Source of the DNA: Apodemus sylvaticus | Lineage: Eukaryota > Chordata > Mammalia > Rodentia > Muridae | NCBI RefSeq assembly: GCF_947179515.1 | Contig: NC_067495.1 | Coordinates: 26,578,924-26,642,923, forward strand | Length of the DNA stretch: 64,000 nt | Direction of reading: 5' to 3' | Part shown: in pieces, positions 1-13,500 of the stretch | Numbering within the stretch: position 1 is the stretch's first letter | Layout: each line of letters begins with the position of its first letter | Program-made: the position numbers and the translations under genes | Notes under the pieces: generated by a model | Seen by the model: the letters and a program-made list of their open reading frames with translations, nothing else | The model's database searches: none | What the model was told of the DNA's origin: nothing

Positions 1-190
1 AGGCAGCAGGAGACTACCAGCCACACTAGGCATAGCTTAAGCATATATGAAACATCAAAGCCTGCCTCCACAGTGACATACTTCCCCCACCAATGCAATA
101 TCTACTACACTATGAAGTGCCAGTTCTTATGTCCCAAGCATTTAAACATGTGAGTATATGGGTGCCATTTCTGTTCAAACTACTACATTG
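1..190 (+). mobile_element. Rodent RMER-like interspersed repeat, 3' half
   Basis: GCCTGCCTCCACAGTGACATACTTCC, CCCAAGCATTTAAACATGTGAGTATATGGG and CTGTTCAAACTACTACA match the end of a common rodent repeat I recall as RMER1-type. It is cut by the window edge. Confidence 0.65.
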
Positions 191-3100
191 TTGTAAGATT
201 CAAAATTCTTAAAATGCTTGAGAAATCCAACCATAAGGACTGATTTATATAAACAGGAGGGAAGCTTGATATTATTTAAGTGAATTCCTATTTATTGACC
301 TTCCATGTTTTTGTTTTATTTGTGTGTGTTTTTCTTTAATGCAAAGGTTTTCATGTAACTTTTAAAAAGTTCTAGTACTTGATAGGAATATTGGAATAAT
401 AATAAAAAGAAACCCTATAAAATATGTGTGAATGTTCATAGTAAAAATATGATATTGTCCATACTTGGACATGTCCAGCCATTGCCATGACTTCTCCAGA
501 ACACCTTTCAAGGGGTAGCTTCATGTATTTAGTGGTCCAGCTTTCTTGTCAGGAAGACTACTTTGTAACTGCTTCCTGTCCAAAGTACAACTTTCCCTTT
601 GCATTGTCATAATACGGTGACAACCAGACCATAGGAAGCAGAGACACATTTTAAGTGGCTATCAATTTGATTTTGTTTCAATTTACAATTTAGCTCACAT
701 AGTATCAACTCTGTCATATACAGTTTCTACTGATGCCCATGTTACTCTCTTTCCTTCAATATTTGCATTGGTGGTAAGACAAATGGCCTTTCTTGAATGC
801 TCAACTATTTTACTGAGATATAATGGATACAAAGCAAATATGCTTAGTGAAGTAAGTGGACAATTCCTTGTCATGTTTGTCTAGACGGTACCTAACATGA
901 TAATCTGAGGAAATGCATTTATTTCACCATATGGAAGGGCTATTGCACACATGAAAAGAAGGAAAATGTATCATAAATACTACATTTTCCAGAGAATTTC
1001 CTTCTTTTCCTGTTTACTGGAGAAACATATACAAGTATAAATTAAAATTCACAAATACCTTAAACATTGCATACAATCTATATGTGCACAGTACAGAGCA
1101 GGATACATAACATTTCTAGTGCCTTCCAAAAGTTCTGTTTCCCATTCAAATCAATACCTGCCCTCATGTTTCTTACATAACATTTTTTTCTTTTCTTCTC
1201 TTCTTCAGTTAGCTTACATAACATTTTATAGCATGTATTCTTTCATGACTAGCTACTTTCAGGAAACCTCATTTTCTGAAATGGAGTCATAATATTTGTG
1301 TACTTACTTCTGTTTTTCCTTTTGTTCTCCATTGTTCTCTTCTTGATAAACACCACTTCCAGGTTGTAGGCTATTCTGTCTTGCATCCTCTATCAAATTT
1401 GGTGTGTAATTTTAATGAAAATATGCACTCCTTGAGAATATATCTATAAACAAAATTGCAGGGCATAGCATAAGAATATGTTTACTTGCTGTGTATATCG
1501 AAAGAGTTCTCAAGTAGTTCAAGAAACTTGCTCTTTCTAAGCAAGATGCTAGAGTTCCTAATATTTCCCTTATATGCCAACACTCATTATTGTCAGTTTT
1601 GACTTTATGTTCAACTACTCAGGCTATTTTGGTAGCCCGTCCCGGTTTTACCTAGTATACCTCTGACGCCCAATCATGTGGACATAGTATCTTTGCGTGT
1701 GTGGTATCCATTAAGTTATCTTTTATAAAGTGCTTGTTCTGTGTTTGTGCCCATTATTTTATTATGAAACTCAATTACATTTGAATGCTTATATCCATAT
1801 TTTATTTTCCCCCATCCACACTTCAACTGTTCCACATCTTATACTATACTATATCCAAGTACTCTGTTGAGTTCTACATGATTTACCCAAAACAATCTAA
1901 CGAGCTTTTCATGAGCAATGGTTTGTGCTTTTTTTTAGAAGTTCTTTGTGATAACTGTAAAGCAGTGATTTAAAAAGAACTATTTTCTTCACAATTAGAA
2001 TTCTATATCTTAAGCTTTCTTTCCTGAAGATTATCATGGGGCAATCAAATTCTACCCTGTTTATTGATTCAAATAAAGTACATGACATACATGTATGAAA
2101 ATGTCACAATGAAACATTATTTTGTATGCTAGTTTGTAACCTGAGTTTGAGCTGTGTGGCACTACTATGAAGATTTTCCTGACTTTTTGCCTCTAAAAAC
2201 AGGGCTCATAAGATTTGCCTAGTAATTTTTCACTGATCACTTAAACTACAGAATGAAGGTTCTTTAATGCTACATTTAGAGCAAACCACCAGAAAGTGTT
2301 CATTATTGATACAATTCTTGAGCTATGATATCAAGTTCTTATTGTATCTGTTGAATCAAGTGCAGATCATTAACAAATTTAGAATTAATTGACCTATTGA
2401 TTTATTTATTAGCCTATTGACTAGGCAATAACTGAGAGTTAAGGTCTAAATCACTAGGCATGGCTCAGTGAAATGAACTCTGAAATGATTGTTGAAGCCT
2501 GTTGTAAATGTTCTGTCAGGTCCATTTGGTTTTGAGGACCCAGAATACACCTAATGATTCCATTAGTATATGAGTTAGGAGGACTCAGGCATATTATACA
2601 TATTCATTACTAGCAAATTTTTATTCTAGTTCTGAGAAGGAACTAAAAAATATATGAGGGAAAAAAGTAGCTTATTTTCCAAACAGCCTCAAACACAGGA
2701 AGATTTTAATAGTATAGGACTTGGGACCAATGAGAATCATTTTGTAAAACCTATAGAATATTCCATAAAAGTTACAGATTCCAGGGCATCCTAATGGCTA
2801 GAAAAAGCAAGTCCAAAGTGGTGGAGAAGGAAATTGCCTAAAAGAATATCCTTTCTGCCAGTAACTTATGAGAAACCATGAGCTTTTTCTCTCATTAGTT
2901 CCATCTTCCTGGGCCAAGTACCTGGCAGTTCTTCTGCTAATGAGAATCTGCTCTTCCTAATACAGAAAGAAATAAGTCTTCATCTCTATCCCTTTGCATG
3001 TGCCAGTTGCATGTCAGAAACAATTTTTCAGGAAGCAGTCACTTTAAGTCACAGCCAGAAAGGATCATGCAGTGGTCCAGATCTTTGCCCAGAAGATACA

Positions 3101-3589
3101 ACGAGGCCAGGAAGCATCCCAACTGCCTGCCCTTCTTCTGCTAACTGGCTAGATTTAGAAAGGAATTACACCTATCATTTATCATAAATATTATTAAGAT
3201 ATTGGCTTCCAATAAATGTCTATGTAAAATCTGTGATTTTCATTCAGCCATGATATTTTACAGTGCATCTAATTATAGATATATGGATTTCTTGCTATAA
3301 GCTATCTTTCTACTGTATGGTTTTAAGAAAATGATCATTGAGAATCATTTAGCTATAAAGAAAATACAACTTAGGTTTTGTTTCAGATAGACTTATTTGG
3401 GTGGTATAGGCAATAAAACAAATTCCTGCTTATATCTCTGTGATAGTTTCCCATATACTCACTATTATGAGATAATATATGTGACACAATATTACCTATG
3501 TAGGCCAATCTAATCAATTGAGCCTCTAAAAACTAATAGATATCTCTAACTGGTAAGGAGAACAATCAGGAAGATATGGGGACTAGGCA
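191..3589. other. Unassigned AT-rich intronic sequence
   Basis: No exon, SINE or L1 recognised. ORFs are short and without similarity to known proteins. Confidence 0.6.
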
Positions 3590-3735
3590 TCTATCTTAGT
3601 ATATTGCTTGCCTAACATGTATAAGGCCCTGGGTTGGAGTACACACCTTCATAAAGTCTATGTATGGTGGTACACTCCAGAGGTAGAGGCAGGAGGATTC
3701 CAAATGAAAGCACACCACCACCACCACCACCCCAA
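3590..3735 (+). mobile_element. B4 SINE (ID-like head, B1-like tail)
   Basis: The head TTGCTTGCCTAACATGTATAAGGCCCTGGGTT is ID/tRNA-like; the tail GGTGGTACACTCCAGAGGTAGAGGCAGGAGGATT is B1-like. A (CAC)n run at 3711-3731 precedes the A-rich end; its six His codons in a chance ORF have no meaning. Confidence 0.8.
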
Positions 3736-4754
3736 AAAACTAAGAGAATTTCAAAGCACAAGGGATATTGTGCTTTTATTTATAGATGGAGGAAGCTATT
3801 AGAGACCCATAGATGCCTTTCATCATAGGGAACTGAGAAAGGTTCTCAGCCCACAAAGATCAACATAAAAGGTACTTCTCTCCCACAAGAAATTATATTA
3901 TGCCAATTGGAATGAACTTGGAAGAAGACTTACAGATTCTAATGTGAGCACAGCTTGCTGATACATTGATGTCAAAACTGGGAAACTCTATAAACACAAC
4001 ATTAGAACATGTTATGTCAGGCTTCTGGCCTATAGAAATGAGCTGATAATTGTGTTTTTAAGCCACAAAACTTATGCCACATTATTTATATGTTACAGAA
4101 CAACAGAAGATTTATATCCCAGATTTTACTCCCTGTTTCTCTTAAATGACAATGAATGAGCATGAGGTAGAGAAACTTAAATGGCTGATAAATACTCAAA
4201 GATTGGCTCAGGTTATCCAAGGCCATCTCACTAGGAAAAGACTCCACTTGTCATCTTGATAATAAGGGTCATAATATAATTAGGGCAGGGAAGAAGAATA
4301 CTGAGTATGTCAGTAAGAAGCTAACAGTTAACTAGATGCCAATATAGTGTGCTAATCATTATCATTTAAACATGAATTCTAGAAGAAAGGTTATTTTGCT
4401 GTCTGCTTTCTGCTTAGCTTATATTGAATTCTTCTCCACTTTGGAAACAATATGAGTAAGGTCTAGGCAAGCTATAACAGCTCTGTTTGTGAAATAGAAA
4501 CAAGTTGATATCACATATCTTAACTACAAAACTGCACTATTAGTTAGGCATCATAGGCAAGCTGTTATAAAAGTACAAAGTAGCAAGAAGAGACAAACTC
4601 TTAAGCCTTTCTAGAAATACAGAGAAATAAAATAAATGAATAAAGGGTTCACTAAAGAAAAATAAAATGGGTCCTAATTCCTTTTTGTTGATAGTATCGT
4701 TTTGGGTGTGAAATGTTCCCCACTTGTTATCTGCTACAAGTTTGGCTCTTAGCA
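3736..4754. other. Unassigned intronic sequence
   Basis: Nothing recognised; no coding signal. Confidence 0.55.
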
Positions 4755-4990
4755 TGTGATACTATTGAGAGATGGTGGGGACTTCTTGAAAAAAGTTGAG
4801 TCATTGGGTCATACTTTTGAAGATAATTTTGGGATTTTGACTCGGCTCTCTGTCTCTGCTTACTAAACAGGCCACATCTACCACATCTTCCTACAATAAC
4901 GTGGTTTGCAAACACAGTCCCCAAGCAAACAGGGTCAAGTGACCATTAACTGAGACCTCAGAGTCCACAAGCCAAAATGTTTCTCTTTCT
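4755..4990. repeat. Possible old interspersed repeat, family unresolved
   Basis: Phrases such as GGCCACATCTACCACATCTTCC, TGACCATTAACTGAGACCTC and AAGCCAAAATGTTTCTC resemble an abundant mammalian repeat, but I cannot name it safely. The region then runs into a tRNA-like SINE remnant. Confidence 0.3.
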
Positions 4991-4999
4991 CTCTTCCCA

Positions 5000-5065
5000 T
5001 GGAAATAGAGATTACTAGGCAAGCAAGCACATTACCAACCAAGCCACAGTCCCAGATCCTTTTCT
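5000..5065 (-). mobile_element. tRNA/ID-like SINE remnant
   Basis: On the minus strand it reads GGGACTGTGGCTTGGTTGGTAATGTGCTTGC-CTAGTA, similar to the ID/B4 tRNA-derived head. Short and diverged. Confidence 0.5.
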
Positions 5066-5148
5066 CCCTTTTAAGTTGATTTAAAACAAATAGTCTTTAA
5101 AACAAGGAAACATCAGGGCTGACATAAGGCTAGTTCAGTTGTAGTCAT

Positions 5149-5648
5149 TGTTCATAGCAGCCCTATTTATAATTGCCAGATGCTGGAAAGAACCCAGGTA
5201 TCCCTCAACAGAAGAGTGGATGCAAAAAATGTGGTATATCTACACAATGGAGTACTATTCAGCCATTAGAAACAATGAATTCATGAAATTCTTAGGCAAA
5301 TGGATGGAGCTAGAGAACATCATACTAAGTGAGGTAACCCAGACTCAAAAGGTGAATCATGGTATGCACTCACTAATAAGTGGATATCAACCTAGAAAAC
5401 TGGAATACCCAAAACATAATCCACACATCAAATGAGGTACAAGAAGAAAGGAGGAGTGGCCCCTTGTTCTGGAAAGACTCAGTGAAGCAGTATTCGGCAA
5501 AACCAGAACGGGGAAGTGGGAAGGGGTGGGTGGGAGGACAGGGGAAGTGAAGGGGGCTTATGGGACTTTCGGGGAGTGGGGGGCTAGAAAAGGGGAAATC
5601 ATTTGAAATGTAAATAAATTATATCGAATAAAAAAAATTAAAAAAAAA
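5149..5648 (+). mobile_element. 5'-truncated L1 (ORF2 3' end + 3'UTR)
   Basis: Begins TGTTCATAGCAGCCC inside the ORF2 C-terminus and ends with AATAAATTATATCGAATAAA plus an A-tail. The ORF2 tail frame (5148-5435) is open but reads past the usual SGY stop because TAT TAA is replaced by TAT CAA. It carries GTGGATGCAAAA and AAGGAGGAGTGGCCCC variants, placing it in a slightly different group from the full-length L1. I see no convincing target-site duplication. Confidence 0.93.
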
Positions 5649-5754
5649 TGTCTATGCAAAGTATTTTCAGCAAAAAAGCGTGACATGTCATTAGTGGGAA
5701 AATAGATGCAACTAGAAATAATCATAATAAGCAAATTAATCCAGTCTAAAAATT

Positions 5755-5870
5755 ATACACAATATATATACATATATATGTCATTCATAGATTATACATA
5801 GATACATAAATTGTGTGTATGTATGTATATATGTACACACATACTTATGTATGTATATATGGCATAAAAG
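5755..5870. repeat. Degenerate (TATG/TA)n simple repeat
   Basis: ATATATACATATATATG then GTATGTATGTATATATGTACACAC; AT-rich low complexity. Just upstream, about 5696-5750 may be an ancient L1 3' scrap. Confidence 0.8.
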
Positions 5871-6324
5871 TAGAAGCAAAACTGCCCAAGATAACACAAC
5901 AATATTAATGAGAAAGGGAGGGGAGGTAAGGAATAAAGGGGATATGAGGAAGAATATGCTCAAAGTACAATATATATTTGTATGAAATGTCCTTACATAA
6001 CAGTAACATGTATAGTAAATAGGTACAATGAAAAATTTAAAAGTTATAAAAGTAAAAATTTAAATTACTTTGTGTACCACAAGTATGTACAGTTATAATT
6101 CATCAATATATCATATAAATATAGCTGTTGAGAGAGACGGGGGAATATGCTTATCTACCTTCTGTATATTTTAGGGACAGCTCTAAGTCATTTTCTATTG
6201 TGTGGACCACACCTATTCGGCTTTTTCCTCTTCCCTAAATTTATCAGCAATTTTTCTCATCATTCCTTCCTTCCTTTTTCCTTTCTTCTCTAGTGAATAG
6301 TAATGCCCTTCTAGTTCTTTTCTT

Positions 6325-6880
6325 AAAATTCACTTTACATTCCACTCACTTCCCCATTACTGGTCACCCCCTCCCACAATTTTTCCCCTCCCCCTTCTTT
6401 TCTGAGAGGGTTAGGTCCCCTGGGCATCCCCCCCCCACCTGGTATATCACATCTCTGAGGGGTTAGATGCATCTCTCCCACTGAGGCTAGACAAAGCAAT
6501 CCAGCTAGAAGAACATATCCTATAGACAGGCAGCAGCTTTTGGGATAGCCCCCCCTCCAGTTGTTTAGGACCCACGTGAAGGCCAAACTGCACATCTGCT
6601 GCATATGAGCGGCGAGGCCCAGGTCCAGCCTCTGTATGTTCTTTGGTTGGTGGTCCAGACTCCGAGAGTCCCAAAAGTCCAGGTTAGCTGATTCTTTTGG
6701 TGTTCCTGTGGAGTCCCGGTCCCCTTCAGTGCCCAAAATCCTTCTCCCTGCTCTTCAGCAGGTGTTTCCTAGCTCCATCCACTGTTTGGCTGTGGGTGTC
6801 TGTATCCATCTGAGTCAGATGCTGGGTGGAGCCTCTCAAAGGACAGCCATGCAAGACTTCTGTCTGCTAAGAATTTAGAT
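6325..6880 (-). mobile_element. Lx-type L1 3'UTR fragment
   Basis: Reverse orientation. C-rich blocks (complement of the purine tract), then GTATGTTCTTTGGTTGGTGGTCC and AGCTCCATCCACTG, as in the Lx copies at 17.9 kb and 59.9 kb. The open frames here (for example 6335-6736) are by-products of the C-rich 3'UTR. Confidence 0.75.
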
Positions 6881-8365
6881 GATCTATCTAATTTTTCTTT
6901 TAATTAGCATACTTTTAAAATTTAGAATGCTCATCTTACTCAGCAGTTAATTTTTTTTACTTGAGTAGTTCTTAATAGTCTAAGGTATTGCTCTAGCCTT
7001 AAACACTGTTGCTAGTCAAATTATAATGGTGATTTTAAGAAAAGGAATGAGCAGAAGATAATCTAGTTCATCACTGACTTTTTGTTTTATGTTTTGAAAT
7101 AAGCAATCTATTTTTGCTTTCTACCTGTCTAGTGTGTTAAACTGTAATACCAATGATGGTGTTTAAAGGGATGTTGTAAATGACATTCAATGTTAATTTC
7201 TTAAAGCATACTTCATTTACATGTGAAGAAGAATTTTGATGGTGGCATGAGTAAACTTGTGGCTGGCACACTTTTATCGTATAGAAATTAATGAGACATT
7301 GACAGACACAGATGAGTAAACATGAGTAGTAAAGCCTTTCACCTGTTCAATTTGTTATGCCTATGGTTTGATTAATCTACTTGAATAGAAAAAATGACTA
7401 TGGAATAAATAGTATATTTTTGAGCTTTAGACTCTCCATATATAGCAAAGTACCTAATAAGTATCCTTATTATCTGGTAAAGGTGAACATTTGCCTGATG
7501 CTTTCTTTGTCCCTTGTTCTTACCCTAATGTCTATTCTGCTTATTGGAATGTATTTCTCATTTTCTTCTCTGAAAGAAAAAGTATACACAGTAAACTCTC
7601 TTTTCATCTTTGACTTTACAACTTAACACTGTACACAAATATGGAAAAGCCATTCTCTAAAGTACTTTGAAGATAGGTACCAACAAACATAACTCTCAAT
7701 ATATTATCTTGCATCTTTGTCATTAACCAATGAAAAATTAGAATAACAACATGGAGCATTTGGAACAGTCCACCTGGGGACTTGGTGCATTACTATGTCA
7801 CTGAGTGAGATGGTTATACTTTGGAAAAAAAAAGACTTTCATCTCTTGAGTTCATTAAAACTATTCATTATTTGTGTGTTTCTCAAACTTTGCTGTCTTG
7901 TTTGCACAATACCAATATTGATCCTTTGGTAATTGGTAAACAACACAAATCAAGTATATTGCCATCTAACCTGACTGTTCTGTTGTAGCATTAAAGCTCT
8001 TCCTCTCAAATAAGTGAGGAAAGTTGGACAGGACTATGAAAAGTCAGGATGAAATCACTGGGAAAATGAATTACAAAATACTTAGAAAAAAACTAGTCAA
8101 TTTACTACTGTAATTAATATTTATCAAAGCCTATTAAAGGTGATGTATAAAATATACCACATTAAATATATATTTAACATATATATTTCACGTGTACAAG
8201 AATATATATTTTATTTAATCTAAATCTACATATAGATATATAACAATTTAACATATATAGATATAGATATTTATGTATAAATTTATTTAATGTTTAATGC
8301 AGTGATCTATATTAAAGACATTATTTATAGATAATGGAATTTATACACACACATGCACACTCACA
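6881..8365. other. Unassigned AT-rich intronic sequence
   Basis: Nothing recognised apart from TA-rich stretches near 8160-8290. Confidence 0.55.
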
Positions 8366-8480
8366 CATAGATATAGATGTACATATAGATATACATATAG
8401 ATATACATATAGATATACATATAGATATAGATATACATATAGATATACATATAGATATACATATAGATATTATAGATATA
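8366..8480. repeat. (ATATAGATATAC)n microsatellite
   Basis: About nine units of a 12-bp motif with minor variation. Its long ORF on the minus strand (repeated ISIC) is a by-product. Confidence 0.95.
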
Positions 8481-10579
8481 CGTTGCATGAATGGCCAGTA
8501 ACTGGCAGAGGCCACATAAGAATGTGTACTTTTCAAAAGTCCAAAGCCATGTACTTATGGGTATGCTTTGGGTTTCATTAATTTCCTTAATTGATACAAA
8601 GTATTATATTAACTATAATACTTGTTCCTTAAGTACTCTTTCTTAATTCCCTGAACAATTAATTTAATCTTTTGGCTTAATTAGTTCATTCCATCAATGG
8701 ATAAAGTAGAGATGCTGGCTCACTTCGTTAATACATTGTATAGTTTTATAAACTGAGGTAAGAGAAGTTCTGTGACTTGCAATCTTCAGAAAGGGGTCAT
8801 GGCAAGAATGGAATTTAAATTTAGAAAAATTTTCTTCAGGGACCCAACTTTTAACTGCAGCCTCTTTTGGTATATCAGATCACTTGTTTAAAACCTTTGC
8901 ATTAAGCAGTAGAGAGGGTTAATTTAATATAGAGTCACACTGAATCTTAGATGAGTATAAAGAGCTTAAGAGATGATAACTGGAATGTGTAGAAGGATGT
9001 GCAACAGAAAAAGGACAGATGGTATAATAGAGAGGAGGTTTGACCAAGATGCATAGCGAGCATTCATTATCAGGGAAAGTGAGCATTGTAATTTTTATAA
9101 CCACACAGCTTTGCCTAGGTGTGCATGATCTCTTAAATGATGTTGAAGATATTAAGCAACTGTTTACTCTTGGCTTTTCTTTTGCTTCCTGCCATCTGTA
9201 TCCCAGGACTTTGTAAAAAACATAAAAAACACCTATAGTTCAGGGTTTTGAATGTTCAAAAACGTGAATCAATCGAGCAAAATAGGTCATTTTTCCCTTT
9301 TGCATTAGCTGAACAGAACCCAACATGGTGAAGCATAAACAGATGTTGGACATCATACAACTACAACGGGATTCCGAAGCATCTAATTAAATTCTAAGCA
9401 AAAAGGCAAAACGGAGGAGGAAGAGCAAGAGGGAGGGGGAGGGAATTACTTTCAGGAATTGCTTTGAGTCCAGGCAAACTTGTGAGTCAAAGATCATTTT
9501 ATAGAATGTCAAAAATACAGCTGACCCAGAAAGTGCTGCTTAAACACATTTGTCTTCACCTGTGGGTCGTAGATGGATGCGTTCCAGGTAAAGTCGACTC
9601 CAATACTTTATATTTGTACAGCATGTTATATTTGCTAATGACTTTACAATTCATTGTATTATAAACTTTACAGAGCTTTCAAAGGCAGGCAAGATTAGAT
9701 CTCCTTTTCAAAAGAAGCAAAAGAAGTCCCATGTAGTACTTGTAGAACCTGTTAGAACCACAGCTGAGATCTCTCCACACTCTCAGCCTGAATATGCATG
9801 AAGTTAAACAGCAATTTGGAAGGAGGGGCAACAAGTAGAATCTACTAATAAAGAATGTGCCATATATCAGGGAATAAGAATGGAGAGATGCTTTTATACA
9901 AGTCATGTTTATTTCTACCCTAAGTCTTTGGGCTATCCAATCTCTGGTTCCTTCCTATACAGGTAGTATAAAGAATGGGCTCCCTCTTATTGCATGGACC
10001 TCAAGTTAAGCCAAACATTTGTTGGTCACTCCCACAAGTTCTGTGCCACCATTACCCCAGCACATCCTTCAGACAGCACAGATTGGAAATAGAGGGTTTG
10101 TGGCTGGGTCCAGGGTTGTCTTTCCATAGCCTGCAGAATACCTTCTTGCTCCAACAAGACTAGAGCATATTGGTGATGGTTCCATGTAGGCAGCAGCTCA
10201 ACCTCTTTGCATTCAATAACCTGTGTTTATAAAATCGGTGTAAATAAAATGGTGATTTTGAGATAGATAGTATATGTTTAGTAAGAAATGGGGTTGGGGA
10301 ATTTGAAGATAGAAGAAAGAAAGATGATTGTGAACAGGAAAAATGAAGATCACAGATGAAGAGCAATGACATTTTCAGACCAACTGTTAAAATGGATACA
10401 TAAAAAGTAGTAGTGGTGGAAAGCTCAGGATGTAAGATCAGAGACACCTTTGGAAGGCAAACTAAGTGCTTGAATATTAATTCATCAGGCTTTGAAGAAC
10501 AAATGACAGTTGTAAACACAGAAGTAACACAATATCTACTTCAAGGGTGTCTTGTGTTCGTTAAGTTTCTATTTAGGCT
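8481..10579. other. Unassigned intronic sequence
   Basis: A purine-rich patch at 9411-9446 (GGAGGAGGAAGAGCAAGAGGGAGGG-type). Otherwise nothing recognised. Confidence 0.55.
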
Positions 10580-13500
10580 GAGATTAAGTGTAGGTTTATC
10601 ATATATGGTTTTAATTATGTTGAGGCACATACATTCCATCTACTTCTCTTTCTATAGCTCTACTAATGAAGGCATGATGGATTTTATCAAAGGCTTTCTC
10701 TGCTTCTATTGAGATGATCATGTCATTTTTTGTCTTTAAGTCCATTTATGTGTGTGTTGTTTTCTTCTTTACATTTATTACTTGTTGAACCATGCATGCA
10801 TTGCCAGAATAAAACCAGCTTGGTCATGGTAGATAAGCTTTGTATGTCCGTAATTTATTTGCAAATATTTTATTTGGGAATTTTTTTTTTTATTTTTTAT
10901 TTTTTGGTTTTTTCGAGACAGGGTTTCTCTGTGTAGCCCTGGCTGTCCTGGAACTCACTCTGTAGACCAGGCTGGCCTCAAACTCAGAAATCCGCCTGCC
11001 TCTGCCTCCCAAAGTGCTGTGATTACAGGCGTGCACCACCACTGCCCGGCTTTATTTGGGAAATTTTAAATGTATGATAATCAGTGACATTCACCTATAA
11101 TTTTTTGTTTGGTTTTGCTTTTGTCATTTCTTTTTTTATTACAATGATTGTGGCTTCATAAAAGGAGTTTGGGAGTGCTGATTGTATTTCTAATTTTGTA
11201 AAAATAAATAGTTTAAGGAGGATTTTTTTATAGATCTTGTTTGAAATTCTGGTAGAGTTCTGGTGGGAATCCATCTGGCTCTGGATGGTGTTTAAGTTGA
11301 AAGTCTTTTTTATTACAGTTTCAATCTCTTCATTTGTTATGGGTCTGCATATATTGTTGATATTTTGACTTAAGTTTGTTGGTTTGGCTGAATCTAAAAT
11401 TTCATTCATTTATTTTAGACTTTCCTTAATGGAATGCAGGTTTTTAAATTATTCCCTCATAATGTTCTCAATTCTTTGGTCTCTAATATTTCCCTGTTCA
11501 TTTCTGATTCTGTTAAATCAAACTATCTGTTTCTTTTGGTTAGTTTGTGCAATAGCCTGTTGATCATGTGATCATGTTTATCTTCTTAAAGAACTAATTG
11601 AATCTTTGTATTGTTTTGTTTCAGTTTTATTAATGTCTGCTATTTGTTTTTTGTTGTTGTTGTTTATTGTATCTAGTGAGGTTGGCTTGCTCTTGTGTTT
11701 CCAAATTGTTGAATTGTAATACTAACTCATTTATTTGTGCTCTTTCTGATTTTTAATGTAGGCATTTACAGCTGTAATTTTATTTCATAAGACTTTTTGT
11801 AATGTCTCACAGAGGGTTTGTGATATCTTTTCATTCTAATTTAGTTAGTTCCAAGAATTTTTTAAGTTCTTTCCTGATTTCTTTGTGACTTATTTACCAT
11901 TCATTAATGAACTGTTTAATCTCCATGAGTTCATGTATTTGCTAGAGATTTGCTTGCTGTCAGTTTCCAGTTCTATTACATTGTGATCATATGAGATTCA
12001 GGAAGGTATTCTAATTATTCTGAATGTAAAAAGATTTTTTTTGTGTCCCAGATTGTAGTTTACTTTACAAAAGCTGCTGTGTGCTGCTGAGTTCAATGTA
12101 TATTCATGAGCATTTAGACAAGAATATTCTGTAGATTTCTCTTAAATACATATTTCACATGATGTCAATTAAAACTGTAGTTTCCTGTTTATTTTTTCTG
12201 TATGGGTAACCTGTTTATTGGAGAAAGTGAGGTATTGAAATCATCTACTTGTAATGTATTAATATTAATTGGTGTCCTTAATTCTAGTAGAAGAAATTAG
12301 GTGTCGTTGATTTTGGTCCATATATGTTTAGGATAATAATATCTTCTTGGTCTATTGTCTCCTTGATTAGCATGAAGTTTCCCTCTATCTCTTCTCATTA
12401 TGTTTAGTTTGAAGTCCATTTTGTTGGATATTAGCATAGCAAGCCTACTTGCTTTCTGTTCCTATTTGATTGGAATGCTGTGTTTTTTCATCCATTTTCC
12501 TATCTTTAAAGCTACGATCTTTTTTTCTTGTAGACAACACAGGGATGAACTCCTCCGCATTTTGACTAGTGCATCAAGGCAATCAGTGTTTAAAGTTATT
12601 ATTGAAAGGTGTGTGTTGATTGCTGTTATTGTATTCATGATTTCTGTTGTTGATGTTGTAATTTTGTTCTCTGGTACTTTGTGTTTTAAGAATTATATGG
12701 AGCTACTTATATTTCATTTCCGTAGACATTTAGCTCTCCATATTCCTCTTTTCAGATCAATGTGTTTCTCCCTGTATTTTCATCTTACTTAGTCTGTTGG
12801 ATATCAAATGTTTAGGCTGTTTATGGAATGGAAAGTTTTGCTTTCTCCCTTGACTATAACAGAGAGTTTTCCTGGTTACTTTAATCTAGGATGCCCAGCA
12901 TTCTCTTTTAGGTTGGGAAATGCACTGATCCAGGCTCATCTAGCTTTCAATGTTTTCATTGAGAAGTCAGTTGTTATTTTGATAGTTATTTTGATATGTC
13001 TGATTTGTGTTCTTTCTTCCTGAAGCTTTAGAAATTTTTTTATTAAGTCTAGTTGGGTATTTTAATTATGATATGCCATGGAGATTTTCTTTTCTGGTCT
13101 TATCTCTTTGGTGTCCTGTGTGCTTCTTGTATTTGTATGGTTATATCCTTCCTTAATTTGGGGATATTTTGTTCTTAGTCTTGTTGAAGATCTGGTCTAG
13201 CCTATTGAATTTTGATTCATCTCCTTCATCTATGCCTATAATTCAAATGTTTGATCATTTTGCAGCAACCCTCATTTTCAATATGTTGTTTCCTGTGTTG
13301 TTTCAATTTTTCCACATTCTTTGCTTATTTTGATACATCCTCTACTTTATCTTTCAGTCTTGTCATTCTGTCATTGGCTTGATCCATTCTACTTGTAAGG
13401 CTTTCCCTTGAGCTTTCTTGGATTATTGTGTTTCTCAATTCCATTTTTGTTTCAGCTTAAGTCCTTATTGAATCCACCTTCAAATCCTGGACAGATGTCT

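Noticed and set aside
3608..3802. ORF with a run of six histidines
   Set aside because: The His codons come from a (CAC)n run at the end of a B4 SINE.
12400..12792. 130-codon plus-strand hydrophobic ORF
   Set aside because: It is antisense to an old L1; T-rich complement gives apparent membrane segments.
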